From Trichoplusia ni (taxonomy: Eukaryota; Arthropoda; Insecta; Lepidoptera; Noctuidae): 64,000 bases of DNA. The DNA is taken from NCBI RefSeq assembly GCF_003590095.1, contig NC_039478.1, positions 13,826,001-13,890,000 on the forward strand, read 5' to 3'. The notes beneath the pieces are model-generated. The model saw only the letters and a program-made list of their open reading frames with translations. It was not told the origin of the DNA and did no database searches. Every line of letters starts with the position of its first letter. The stretch's first letter is position 1. The position numbers and the translations under genes were made by a program. Positions 24,757 through 33,829 of this stretch are shown one piece after another.

Positions 24757-25779
24757 TTAGAAATGAGTGTAATGAGCGAAAGGTGCAGCAGCGTAGGATA
24801 TAGGCGCCGCATGGGAGACAAAGGGAGCCGTGAACGTGTGAGGAGCGCTGTGAGACACCAGGGTAGGGGTGTATGCTATGCGAGTGATTGGAGCGAACGG
24901 AGCGGAGCGTTTCTTGATGAAGTGAAGACCTCCAGCGTATTGTGCGATGGGTGTCGCAGCGTAGGAAATTGGCGTCACAGGTGAAATGACGGGAGCAGAG
25001 TATGCGAGCGGAGCGCTGTGAGCGATCAGGGGAGAGGTGTATCCTATGCGGGTGATTGGTGCGAACGGAGCGGAGCGTTTCTTGATGAAGTGAAGTCCAC
25101 CAGCGTATTGTGCAATGGGTGTAGCAGCGTAGGAAATGGGCGCCACATGGGAGACAACGGGAGCAGAGTATGCGAGCGGAGCGCTGTGAGCGATCAGAGG
25201 AGAGGTGTAGGCAACGCGGGTGACAGCGGCGAACGGAGCGGAGCGTTTCTTCAGGTAGTGCAGACCACCTTCCAATGCCTTAGCGGTGTAGTGAGCAGAG
25301 CGGTCCAAGTTCACGTCCAAGGTATCGAGGGGCCTGCCGTCAGCGGCCAAGATGTTGGCGGGCTGGCCGGGGGCGAGAGACAGAGGGCCTCTGTAGTTAG
25401 AGGGGGCCACAATGGGGGCCGCGTAAGCGAGGGGTGCGGCGTATGCGGCCAGGGGAGCGGTGACCGCAAGACTGGCGTAAGGTGCGATCAGGGGAGCTGA
25501 GCGTTTCTTCAGGTAGTGCAGACCGCCGTTGAGAGCCTTAGCAGTGAAGTGAGCAGAGCGGTCCAGGTTCACGTCCAGGGTGTCGAGGGGCCTGCCGTCA
25601 GCGGCCAGGATGTTGGCGGGCTGGCCGGGGGCGAGGGACAGCGGCCCTCTGTAGTTACTGCCGAAGGGGGTCAGCAGTGCCGTCGAGTAGGCGAGGGGCG
25701 CCGTGTAGGCGAGGGGCGCGAAGGGCGCGGAGGCGGCGGCCGCGGCCAGAACGCTACATAAAACCACAAGCTTCAACAT
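24757..25779 (-). CDS. Gene 5: longer repeat cuticular protein of the gene 3/4 family
   Basis: 340 residues from the ATG at 25777-25779. The frame stays open to about 25800 but without an earlier ATG, and the predicted transcript starts at 25801, so this ATG is the start. Signal peptide 1-17, two A units as in gene 3, then three B units rather than two. The difference from genes 3/4 (340 versus 284) is exactly one 56-residue B unit. There are four KKRS sites and a HYTHF C-terminus. The last B unit is the most diverged. The 3' UTR (TGACGCAACCACCGATG then AAAAATAAA) is close to that of gene 3. It is head-to-head with gene 6. Same inferred role as gene 3. Confidence 0.9.
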   Translation of the reverse strand: MLKLVVLCSVLAAAAASAPFAPLAYTAPLAYSTALLTPFGSNYRGPLSLAPGQPANILAADGRPLDTLDVNLDRSAHFTAKALNGGLHYLKKRSAPLIAPYASLAVTAPLAAYAAPLAYAAPIVAPSNYRGPLSLAPGQPANILAADGRPLDTLDVNLDRSAHYTAKALEGGLHYLKKRSAPFAAVTRVAYTSPLIAHSAPLAYSAPVVSHVAPISYAATPIAQYAGGLHFIKKRSAPFAPITRIGYTSPLIAHSAPLAYSAPVISPVTPISYAATPIAQYAGGLHFIKKRSAPFAPITRIAYTPTLVSHSAPHTFTAPFVSHAAPISYAAAPFAHYTHF

Positions 25780-25800
25780 GTTGTAGGATGATAGATGCAC

Positions 25801-25834
25801 TGATGCTGTTGATCGGTAGCGAAGGCTTTTTATA
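25801..25834 (-). promoter_or_regulatory. Gene 5 core promoter
   Basis: TATAAAAA on the minus strand at 25827-25834, TCAGTG with A at 25801 (33 nt). The ACACAGACCAC leader motif of genes 3/4 is missing. Confidence 0.75.
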
Positions 25835-25882
25835 TTAATGTAATAAGGGTTCTGATTTCATAGGCGTGCCGGAATACATCGC

Positions 25883-25891
25883 TGACCTTGA
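25883..25891 (-). promoter_or_regulatory. Possible FTZ-F1 site upstream of gene 5
   Basis: TCAAGGTCA on the minus strand, 82-90 nt upstream of the predicted start, a perfect YCAAGGYCR. Genes 3 and 4 have TCAGGGCCG in the aligned place, one mismatch off. It lies in a block conserved among the triplet. Confidence 0.35.
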
Positions 25892-25929
25892 AAGAACAAC
25901 TTTTGTCTGAGAAAATAAAGTTCGCTTGA

Positions 25930-27955
25930 TCGTTTTTATCAATCTGTAAACACTGAATTAATTAAGCGATAAAACATTGCAACGAGAGATGTCAACAACA
26001 GAAACAGTCTCAGTTCGTTGAAATTTAAACATATTGCATTTACCAACACGCGGCACGAGTACTGTTTGGAAATGTCATTGCGTTGTCAAATGTGTCTATT
26101 ATTAGGCTGTAACTTTAAATTGAGTTTTCTATAAATTTCTGTTGTACAATAATACATTTAATTTTTATTCAGTAAGAAACTAAATCGTTCTTGGATCACA
26201 GATAATTCTGAACCAATTTTACACATTGTACATATGTACTCTTGCATTGAACTTATCAAAGGTTACAAAACTATTTATAAGTAAAGATTGATTGATTGAT
26301 TACTTAATGATTAACGAGGAAGGAAAATAAAAGAGAGATGACAAAAAAATGTACAGAGTTTAATGAGAAGACAAACGTTTAATGAAATTAGTGAAACCAT
26401 AAGCATACGAATACTTATTAGTTATTCTGTGTCTTTTACATTGTAACAGATACTTTTCATTCGATTCGGTCATTGAACGACTTTTTTGCGGCAAAGTTTA
26501 GATATAGGTTCGTGTTATTAATGTAAAAATATTTAATAGTACTCAATATCACTAAATGAGTGCACCAATATAAAAATATTTGCTGTTGCCCGCGGGCCCG
26601 CCCTTTACAAAGCGAAAATGATCCCATCAAAACATAAAACCGGTATAAACTGGTTCAGTTGTTTTTGCATACAAGACAAACAAACATCCATACATGCAAA
26701 CTTTCGCGTTTATAATATTAGTAGGATAGTAACAAAGTCTCCGAAACAAAACCTTTTTGTCTAGATAGGTGTCGGTGTCACCAAGCGACAAGTAACGCGG
26801 TGTGTTAGAAAATCGTTAAATTCTACAAAGTGGGACAATATCTTGCGTCACGCTTAACGAAGATACCGTAATTAATGCTAATGAGCTTAAATACATTATT
26901 CAAATAATTTTCACCCTTGTTCATATCGAATATCTGTCGAATTGGTGACGTAGTAACAGTCGTTTCCAACCGAAAATCGAATAGGTAAAATTACAAATAT
27001 ACCTCGCAGTTTCTCTATTTGATCATTATATTACCGTTATTGTTTATTGAACATCAAAATACTAGTTACAGAGCTTCTCCAAAAAGGTGAAAATGTAACC
27101 TAAAGAGATAAATAAACAAAACCGCCATACCTAAGTATATTTAAAAAAAACGCCTTATTAAAATAAGCAACGTCTTTGTTATGAGAAAATTTTATTTAAC
27201 TGTTTGTGTATTTAACACAAGTGTAAATCATCTATTTGTCATTAAGCTAACTGTCGAGTACCAATTATGCCAGTCATGAGAGTACCTATTAATAAAGCCT
27301 CTATAAGGTATACAGTATGCCGGAGAAGTCGTCTTAAAATTAGAAAAACATTAGAAATTACTTTCTTAATAAAAACCATCTTCTGTTTTAAATGATTAAT
27401 TTAACTTGTATTTGACAAAATTGAAAACTGCCTCTATACGAATTTTTATAAATCAGAACAATAAATTTTGGATAATTATACGACTTTAAAGAAATGAAAT
27501 GCAATCATCAACCTTTAAGACACTAACTCTACCACATTTAATTTTTTTCATCTTATTTTTACCAAAGATTTTTAGTTGAATTTTAAATTAACCCGCGTAG
27601 GAATATAAATTTATGTGGAGAACAGTTTCACAAATATAATTCGCATACATTTATTTAAATGATCTGCATGAAACATTAATTGCTATCGTGTAGTTTAAAT
27701 TAAATACTTTAGTTCTGTAACAATGTTTATTTTTTGCACTTAGTGCAACTGACATTTCGTGCTAGGGCGTTGACTGCGACTTGTTATTTACTTTGTGCAG
27801 CCGTTCCATAGAATGTGTATTGCAACAAAAGCATTAAGACGATGATGAACTTACTAGGGGCTTGTGGACGGCCTCGTGGATTTTAAATATCAGCTTCCTG
27901 GACGGGCGCCTTGCACCGGTTTTGTAAAACGAGATCGCCCTTAGCTTTAGTGAAT
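25930..27955. other. Intergenic region between divergent genes 5 and 6
   Basis: AT-rich. Apart from the repeat at 26581-26729 and short GATT repeats near 26286, nothing is recognisable. Confidence 0.5.
26581..26729 (+). mobile_element. Short 'TGTTGCCCGCGGGC' type element
   Basis: Begins TGCTGTTGCCCGCGGGCCCG and ends CGCGTTTATAATATTAGTAG. An inverted relative with the same ends is at 54684-54904. Related to, but distinct from, the Lep1-like copies. Confidence 0.55.
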
Positions 27956-27961
27956 ACTTTC

Positions 27962-27999
27962 TATAAATACGAAGCCCCACAATTGTCAGGCATCAGTCG
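27962..27999 (+). promoter_or_regulatory. Gene 6 core promoter
   Basis: TATAAATA at 27962-27969 and TCAGTCG with A at 27995, again 33 nt. Confidence 0.78.
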
Positions 28000-28026
28000 T
28001 TCATCCGAACAACAATACAATCAACA

Positions 28027-28701
28027 ATGTTCAAGTTTGTGGTTTTGTGTGCCTTCGTCGTCGCGGCTACCGCCGAGCCCGGTGTCCTGATCCCGGCGCC
28101 TTACACCCAGTACTCATCGTACATTGCTCCTGCAACGACAACCATCTCAAAGCAGGCCAGCAGCGTCATCCATCCTTCTCCGGCCGTCTACTCTACATAC
28201 TCGTATCCTGCTCTGACCCACTTCATCAAGAAGCGCTCGCCTCAGATCCCCCTGGCCTACTCCACACCTCTGCAGTACTACCCTAACTACGTGGCCACTG
28301 CCTACAACACGCCGCTCATCAACACCGCTGCTCCCGTCGTGACCCAACACGTTGCGAGCATCCCCGCCGTGCATCTCATCAAGAAGAGGTCCGCTCCCCT
28401 GATCCCCACGACCTACTACACGCCCACGACCTACACGGCTGCCGCACCTGTTCTCGCATCCACCTACACTGCTCATGCTCCTCTGTATACGTCTTCCCCA
28501 GTGATCTCCCAGCCTATTCCTTTTGCTCATTACATTAAGAAGAGGTCTGCTGCCCTGACCTCCATCATCGCCCCTACTTCCTACTCTACCCAGTCCAGAT
28601 TCGACCTGCGCACTGCTTACACTCCTTATGCTGCTGGTGGCATCGCTTACGCCGCTCCCGTCTCCTACGCCAGCCCCATCGCTCTCTCCCACGTGTACTA
28701 A
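28027..28701 (+). CDS. Gene 6: Tyr/Pro/Thr-rich cuticular protein with three KKRS sites
   Basis: A 224-residue intronless protein. Signal peptide 1-16, cleavage likely before EPGV. The mature part is rich in Tyr, Thr, Pro, Ala and Ser. KKRS sites at 68-71, 119-122 and 171-174, each preceded by H and a hydrophobic pair (HFIKKRS, HLIKKRS, HYIKKRS), cut it into four blocks. A degenerate retinin-like motif (STQSRFDLRTA) lies near 187-197, and an earlier SSVIHPSPAVYS-like segment near 45-56. The PLDT block is absent. Ends SHVY. AATAAA at 28821-28826. It is the most Tyr/Thr-shifted member, consistent with a different place in the cuticle; that is inference. Confidence 0.86.
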   Translation: MFKFVVLCAFVVAATAEPGVLIPAPYTQYSSYIAPATTTISKQASSVIHPSPAVYSTYSYPALTHFIKKRSPQIPLAYSTPLQYYPNYVATAYNTPLINTAAPVVTQHVASIPAVHLIKKRSAPLIPTTYYTPTTYTAAAPVLASTYTAHAPLYTSSPVISQPIPFAHYIKKRSAALTSIIAPTSYSTQSRFDLRTAYTPYAAGGIAYAAPVSYASPIALSHVY

Positions 28702-28829
28702 GCGAACATTGTGAAGGATGCTTACAGTATCCTAACTGAACATCAAACAAGAACTGTAAATCCAAAATTTTCCAACCTAAAATAGTTTTATGTTTGTACA
28801 TAATTTTCATGACAGATTAAAATAAATTC

Positions 28830-29850
28830 TGGATAGTAACATATCAGTTTTATTTTTACTGTAATATATTTTTCCCTCTACACTCGAAAGCACTGATTTG
28901 AAGAAATGTATTTACTGTATAAAATAAGTATATAACATTGCAAAAAATGTAGTTAAAAAAATAATAGATAAATCAAAGCAGTAGGAACAAAATAGAAGGG
29001 GGTCGGTTTTATTGTACAGATCTGTCAATAAAAACAATAGCCAAATTATTCAAAGCAACTATTTTCCACTAAACACTGCTTCACAATAAATTAATAAGAC
29101 TACTTAAGATTTTCAGAGGATAAGTCTTCAAAGAAGAATACTGTCTCCATTTAAGCATTATTGTGATGTTTAATTTTGACATTTTCAAACTAAGGTAACA
29201 TCATAACAAATATTGTAAACAAAGAAATGTGGACGTCACAGCAACAGGCTTGCCTCAATCTTATTAAATCACAATGAGTGTAACGTACGTCGCAAGTCTG
29301 TTATACAATTCAGAAACACGTTCCATGTTAACAGAAGTCAACACAGACGTTAGAAGCTTCACCAATGCACCCTTAGAAGTCACGTGTAATCGTGTTGTGT
29401 ACATTTCCTTAACTAACCGAACAAAGGTATTTTTGCTCCGAATCCCATACAATGAGAATTTCAAGTCTATTGTTAATAAATCAATCGATGCAAACGTTAG
29501 TAGATTGAGGTATTGTTTTCATTATGTGGGTTGAATTGATAGAAACAATACAAGCTTCTTGAAATTGTGAACTTAATCTTGGCAAAAATTGATTTCGTTG
29601 CTGCGGGACCCTCCTCAGGTACATAAAAAGTAAAATACGAAAAACATCGATGGTAGAAAAACGTCACGAAAGCTGATTTTTATTTGTTTGTAAATCAGTT
29701 TTAATAACGAGTTCATAAATGTTGTGAAAATAGTAATGTGAGGATAGGAATAACACAGAAAAACAACAATATCAGTAAATATACTTTAATAAGTTAAGTA
29801 TCATTTCAAAATGTTTTCAATGAAATGCTGTATGTACCTAATTTTGTTGT
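28830..29850. other. Spacer between convergent genes 6 and 7
   Basis: AT-rich; overlapping short open frames near 29270-29530 on both strands lack coding character. Confidence 0.5.
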
Positions 29851-29956
29851 TTTATTGTACTGTACTTAACATACCAAATACAGTGACATTTTCAGTCTTT
29901 CGAGAAACTTAATAAAGGAATGCTTCAAGCCTCATCAACATATTAAAACTAAATCT

Positions 29957-30499
29957 TCAAACCTCGTCCATTTTCGGTACCTCCGTAGTAACTTGATTGT
30001 TATCATCGTACGCAACGATTACGTAGTTGTTATCAGGAACCTTTTGTTTATCTTCCGTGTTTTGATCTCGTTGATTTGACGCCTCTGTTATTATAGTACC
30101 GTATATTTCTTGAGAATTTTCTTTGAGAGCTTCCATATTTTGTACCATGGAGCTATCATCCTGAGCAGACTCTTGTTGTACTTTATCTATTGAGATGGGG
30201 TGTTCGAGAGCTCGGGCCAATGGTAAATTATGGAAGAAACTCACAGCAACAGGTGTTAGTATTGTGTCGCTGGTAAATACAGGAGTTATCACTGTTTGGC
30301 GAGGCCTCTCAATAGACTTTTGGTGTTCATACAATGTCGCCGCGGGACTGTATATTAAAGGGCTGGATATGAAGCTAGGACTATGCTTGATATCAATTCT
30401 GGATTGATGAGATACTGCACTCGGCGCTGCGTATATCAATGGAAATATTTGTCCACGCACATTACACATAACACTCACTAGGGTTATTAGTTTGATCAT
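29957..30499 (-). CDS. Gene 7: acidic secreted protein with one retinin-like motif
   Basis: 180 residues from the first ATG (30497-30499); an upstream extension of the frame has no ATG. Hydrophobic N-terminus MIKLITLVSVMCNV acts as a short signal peptide. One retinin-like motif (SAVSHQSRIDIKHSP) is at residues 27-41, nearly identical to that in genes 1, 8 and 10-12. After about residue 60 the protein is unlike the cluster. It is not Ala-rich, is rich in Q/D/E/N/S, and has several acidic patches (DD, ED, YDDNN) to a KMDEV C-terminus. No KRS site and no PLDT block. Codon use is more AT-rich than its neighbours. Minus-strand AATAAA at 29851-29856. A cuticular-protein relative that gained a different tail is likely, but its function is unknown. 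Confidence 0.72.
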   Translation of the reverse strand: MIKLITLVSVMCNVRGQIFPLIYAAPSAVSHQSRIDIKHSPSFISSPLIYSPAATLYEHQKSIERPRQTVITPVFTSDTILTPVAVSFFHNLPLARALEHPISIDKVQQESAQDDSSMVQNMEALKENSQEIYGTIITEASNQRDQNTEDKQKVPDNNYVIVAYDDNNQVTTEVPKMDEV

Positions 30500-31071
30500 C
30501 TTGTTACTTAATTCAAACCGAAGTGTGTTCCAAAGGCAGATGGGATGCTGTTTTATAACCGCATAACGGTAGATGTTACGTAGTGCAGGCACAACGGGTT
30601 CAAGTTCTTGGCCGCGACTGTCGAGCGAGTCGTTGCGTCACTGCGCCAGAGTAAGGTTGGCCCCCGGGCAGTGGCCGGATTAAGATGCATTATACAAACG
30701 TCACTCATTATCATTTATGATTGATGCGCAGTTACTAAATCAAATAACTTACATTCTCAGCCTTCCAAAGCTACTCCAGGAACTTTAGCTAAGATTATTA
30801 ACATTGCGACACGTACTTGCGTCTCAATATCCTATATCTATTGTGAGAAAAACTATTCAATTATTTTTATTCGAGCAAAATGGTGAATTCCGACTTTTTT
30901 GTGACAACAATCACAATGTTCAATAGCATGGCAAGTGTATTTATAGTTTTGGTCCTGTCACTCTGAATCAGCGTTCATAGTATAAGAAGCTGTCCCTCGG
31001 CTTAGAATTCAGTCAGCTCTTGAAGTTTGATTAGATTTGTGATCCCGAAGAAACAGAAAAAAATAATTAAA
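30500..31071. promoter_or_regulatory. Short divergent promoter region of genes 7 and 8
   Basis: The start codons of genes 7 (-) and 8 (+) are only 572 nt apart. Gene 7 side: TATAAAA on the minus strand at 30551-30557, with no good initiator. Gene 8 side: TATAAGAA at 30981-30988 and TCAGTC with A at 31011, a spacing of 30 rather than 33. The middle (30600-30690) is locally GC-rich. Both genes depart from the promoter rule seen in the rest of the intronless set. Confidence 0.6.
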
Positions 31072-31674
31072 ATGTTGCGAGTTGTGGTGTTGTTCGCTTT
31101 TGTCGTTCTTTGCAACGGACATGCTGTGCCGCTAGTGGCACCAGTACATCATTATCCCCTGCTCACTGGATACGCTGGTCATGGGTATGGGGGACATGGA
31201 TACGGAGGTTATGGCTACGGCGGCTTCGGTCATGGAGGACTCGGCCACGCTGGACTGGGCTATGGAGGTCTTAGCCATGGAGCTCTCGGAGGTCTGGGCC
31301 ATTCTGGACTAGGTCACGCTGGTCTCGGTCTTGGAGGATATAGTGCTCATGGTCATGGTCTACTGGGTCATGGGCTACTGACGAAGTCTGTGGGACATCA
31401 CATTTTGAAGCGTTCTCCTCATCTCGTTGCTCCGTTGGCTCACGTGGGTCATGTTGCTCACGTCGCTCCCTTGGCTCATGTGGCGCCAGTGGCAGTATCC
31501 CACCAGTCGCGCCTAGACGTCCACTCTTCGCCGGCTGTCGTGACGTCAGTGGTTGCCCCAGTCTTGCACGCGGCGCCTCTTCTGCACAAGTCCTTCGTTG
31601 CCAGCCCCTTGCACTTTGGAGCAGGTTACGGAGGTTTTGGAGGGCATTACGGACACGGCTATGGCCACTACTAG
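31072..31674 (+). CDS. Gene 8: Gly/His-rich cuticular protein
   Basis: 200 residues from the ATG at 31072; earlier in-frame codons lack an ATG. Signal peptide 1-16 (cleavage near NG/HAV). Residues 33-100 are Gly/His/Tyr/Leu repeats of GHGYGG and GLGHxGLG type, with an LKRS site at 112-115. A His/Val/Ala stretch leads to a full retinin-like motif (AVSHQSRLDVHSSPAVV, 141-157). The GYGGFGGHYGHGYGHY tail is again Gly-rich. The PLDT block is missing. AATAAA at 31769-31774. Gly-rich termini around a conserved motif suggest a stiffer, less soluble layer; this is inference. Confidence 0.87.
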   Translation: MLRVVVLFAFVVLCNGHAVPLVAPVHHYPLLTGYAGHGYGGHGYGGYGYGGFGHGGLGHAGLGYGGLSHGALGGLGHSGLGHAGLGLGGYSAHGHGLLGHGLLTKSVGHHILKRSPHLVAPLAHVGHVAHVAPLAHVAPVAVSHQSRLDVHSSPAVVTSVVAPVLHAAPLLHKSFVASPLHFGAGYGGFGGHYGHGYGHY

Positions 31675-32171
31675 TCCTGTACAATTTTATCATGTGAATA
31701 TTTTGTATAATGAGTATGAAATGCAATATTGTTTATCTTGTGATGATTAGTTATAATAAGGCATAAAAAATAAAAACTTAAATAATAGTTACTCTTGTAT
31801 TATTTTAAGCATAAAAACCGCAGCTTGTTCTGAAACAAAGACATTACCAAATATTTTATATTACTTATATCAGGCGAGAAGATTAAAGAGTTTTGTGATA
31901 GAAATATATTTAGGTATACGATCAAAATCGGTGGCCGTAAAACGTACAGGCGAACTCATTCGGTCTGGATCTACCCTTACTATGCAAAAATTTGGAAACT
32001 TGAAAATAGTTTACGATATACTTAGTAGTATCGTTATGGTCAGATGATACATAAATATATAGATATTAAATCGTAGTTTTAAATTAATTTATATTTTTCT
32101 GGATTTACATGATGATAATTACATACGAACTGATATTAAATTTTCGTATGCAGATCACGAAATAATTCAGC

Positions 32172-32176
<5 letters not shown>

Positions 32177-32203
<27 letters not shown>

Positions 32204-32332
32204 TCAGCCTATCGCCGTCCACTGCTGAACGTAGGCCTCCCCCAAAGAGCGCCAACCATCCCGGTCCTGGGCAGCCCGCATCCATCCGCTGCCAGCCACC
32301 TTCTTCAAATCATCGGTCCATCGTGCCGCAGG
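32177..32332 (-). mobile_element. LINE 3' end: intact RT C-terminus plus (GAT)n tail
   Basis: On the minus strand 32332-32204 is an open frame of 42 codons ending in TGA. It contains RWTDDLKKVAGSGWMRAAQD and ends EAYVQQWTAIG, the typical C-terminus of RTE/CR1-like LINE polyproteins in Lepidoptera. It is followed by about nine GAT units (32177-32203 on plus as ATC). The rest of the element is absent, so this is a 5'-truncated insertion. Confidence 0.8.
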
Positions 32333-32510
32333 AAATATGAAGAATATATTCACAGTCGCGTTACTATTTGCGTGACCGAGGGAGGAAACATAGAGTTGTA
32401 TGGTTTCCGCATTTTATAGAATATGCGGGCGTGACCTTCATTTTACTTTATTAGAATACAGTAAAACAATAAATTGTGATTGTTTATTTTATTTTATTCC
32501 TACATCTTGG

Positions 32511-32707
32511 ACAGTCGTTACAGGTAGTCAGAAGCTTGAAAAAGTCTGACAGCCAGTCTAACCAAGGGGTGTCATGTTGCCCAGGTAACTGGGTTGAGGA
32601 GGTCAGATAGGCAGTCGCTCCTTGTAAAACACAGGTACTCAGCTGAAACCGGTTAGACTGGTAGCCGACCCTAACATAGTTGGGAAAAGGCTAGGCCAAT
32701 GATGATT
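32511..32707 (+). mobile_element. Non-LTR-type 3' end fragment
   Basis: About 197 bp ending 'GTAGCCGACCCTAACATAGT' then 'TGGGAAAAGGCTAGGCCAAT' and a short GATGAT. The same terminal text occurs at 1300-1360. No coding remains. Confidence 0.6.
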
Positions 32708-33155
32708 TTTATTTAATTTTATGTATAAAACATTTCAATAAACGCAAATGCAACATTTCAAAAAATTTTAATAATGCAAAACACATTTGTATGATCAGTT
32801 CAAAAAATGTTTGTGATAAATAGTGTATTTTTGAGTAAAGCTCCTGCAAACAGTAGTTTTTGTTTTTACCTTTTGATTTGTGCATTCAGTCTTAAGCGAC
32901 TTTATTTAATAAAAACTTTTGAGTCCTGGTAGATATCTAGAATGCAGTAAAATATATGTGTACTCAGTTAATGCAAAATACAAGTACAGAAATACTATGC
33001 ATTTCTGTCGCGATTACTTCTAATGATAAGGTAAAATTAATGTGAAAAATAAAAGATAGCAAATAATAATAAAATTGTTTAATTCGGCAGTGGTAAATTC
33101 CTTATACGATCATTACATCTTAAAAGATTTACAATGGTTTCGTAGTTTGATCAGT

Positions 33156-33749
33156 TTAGTAGACGCTGTAAGCTTTGGGGTACACAGAAGAGTAGGCGAG
33201 AGGAGAGTAGGCCGAGACCACGGGGGAGGAGTACGCCGACACGACGGGAGTGGAGTAACCGGAGACGACGGGGGAGTGGTAGGCCAGGGGGCTGGAGTAA
33301 GATACGGGAGATACTACCGAGCTGTAGGCCACGGGAGCTAAACCAACAGACCGCTTGCGGAGATGGTGCACCCCGGAGAGAGCCTTGGCTTGGTAGTGAG
33401 CAGTGCGGGCAGCGACGACCTCAGGAGTGTCAAGAGGCACACCGTTTACGGCATCCAGGACGACGGCGGGGGAGTGAGGGGCTTGAGCGAGGGCGGCCAC
33501 ACCGTAGACGGCAGGAGCGCTGTACACGGAAGGTGCGGTGTACACGGAAGGAGCGGCGTACACGGTAGGGGCGCTGTACACGGCAGGGGCAGTGTATACG
33601 GCAGGGGAGCCGTGCACCACGCTGGAGCTGTACTGCGAGACCGAGCTGCTGCCGGGCACCACCGCGGTGTACGCCAGAGGCGCCGCCACCACACTGGGCT
33701 TAGCGGCCGCCAACGCCGCGACTGAGAGCAACACCACCAGCTTGAACAT
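33156..33749 (-). CDS. Gene 9: Tyr/Ser/Val-rich cuticular protein with APxVY repeats
   Basis: A 197-residue intronless protein. Signal peptide 1-16 then KPSVVAAP. Residues 35-50 form a diverged retinin-like motif (SVSQYSSSVVHGSPAVY). Residues 50-82 contain about six tandem xAPxVY hexapeptides. Residues 92-124 hold the PAVVLDAVNGVPLDTPEVVA block, closest to gene 1 and genes 10-12. An RKRS site at 131-134 is followed by a second repeat zone (SSPVVSAY, SYSSPLAYHSPVVSGYSTP). The C-terminus is KAYSVY. ATTAAA on the minus strand at 33078-33083 is the likely polyadenylation signal; no AATAAA is near. The AAP/APxVY repeats are typical of rigid-cuticle proteins. Confidence 0.88.
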   Translation of the reverse strand: MFKLVVLLSVAALAAAKPSVVAAPLAYTAVVPGSSSVSQYSSSVVHGSPAVYTAPAVYSAPTVYAAPSVYTAPSVYSAPAVYGVAALAQAPHSPAVVLDAVNGVPLDTPEVVAARTAHYQAKALSGVHHLRKRSVGLAPVAYSSVVSPVSYSSPLAYHSPVVSGYSTPVVSAYSSPVVSAYSPLAYSSVYPKAYSVY

Positions 33750-33750
33750 T

Positions 33751-33824
33751 GTGGTCTGTGTTGTTGTCGAACTGAACTAGTTGGATCAACTGATGCCTAA
33801 CACACGGTGACGGATCCTTTTATA
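33751..33824 (-). promoter_or_regulatory. Gene 9 core promoter and leader motif
   Basis: TATAAAAG on the minus strand at 33817-33824, TCAGTT with A at 33791 (33 nt), leader ACACAGACCAC at 33751-33761, directly before the ATG. Confidence 0.8.
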
Positions 33825-33829
33825 CGAAG

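Larger units (their letters stand above)
31775..33077. other. Repeat-rich spacer between genes 8 and 9
   Basis: Contains the LINE terminus at 32177-32332 and the LINE-like 3' end at 32511-32707; otherwise AT-rich and non-coding. Confidence 0.55.

Noticed and set aside
25780..25800. Upstream extension of the gene 5 frame
   Set aside because: Begins at GTG at the predicted transcription start; the ATG at 25777-25779 aligns with genes 3 and 4.
30500..30592. 31-codon N-terminal extension of gene 7
   Set aside because: No ATG and it runs through the TATA box; the signal peptide starts at 30499.
31027..31071. 15-codon N-terminal extension of gene 8
   Set aside because: Begins at TTG; the ATG at 31072 gives a proper signal peptide.
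32161..32203. ATC array as CRISPR or protein-coding repeat
   Set aside because: It is the simple-repeat tail of the truncated LINE; no spacers, eukaryotic context.
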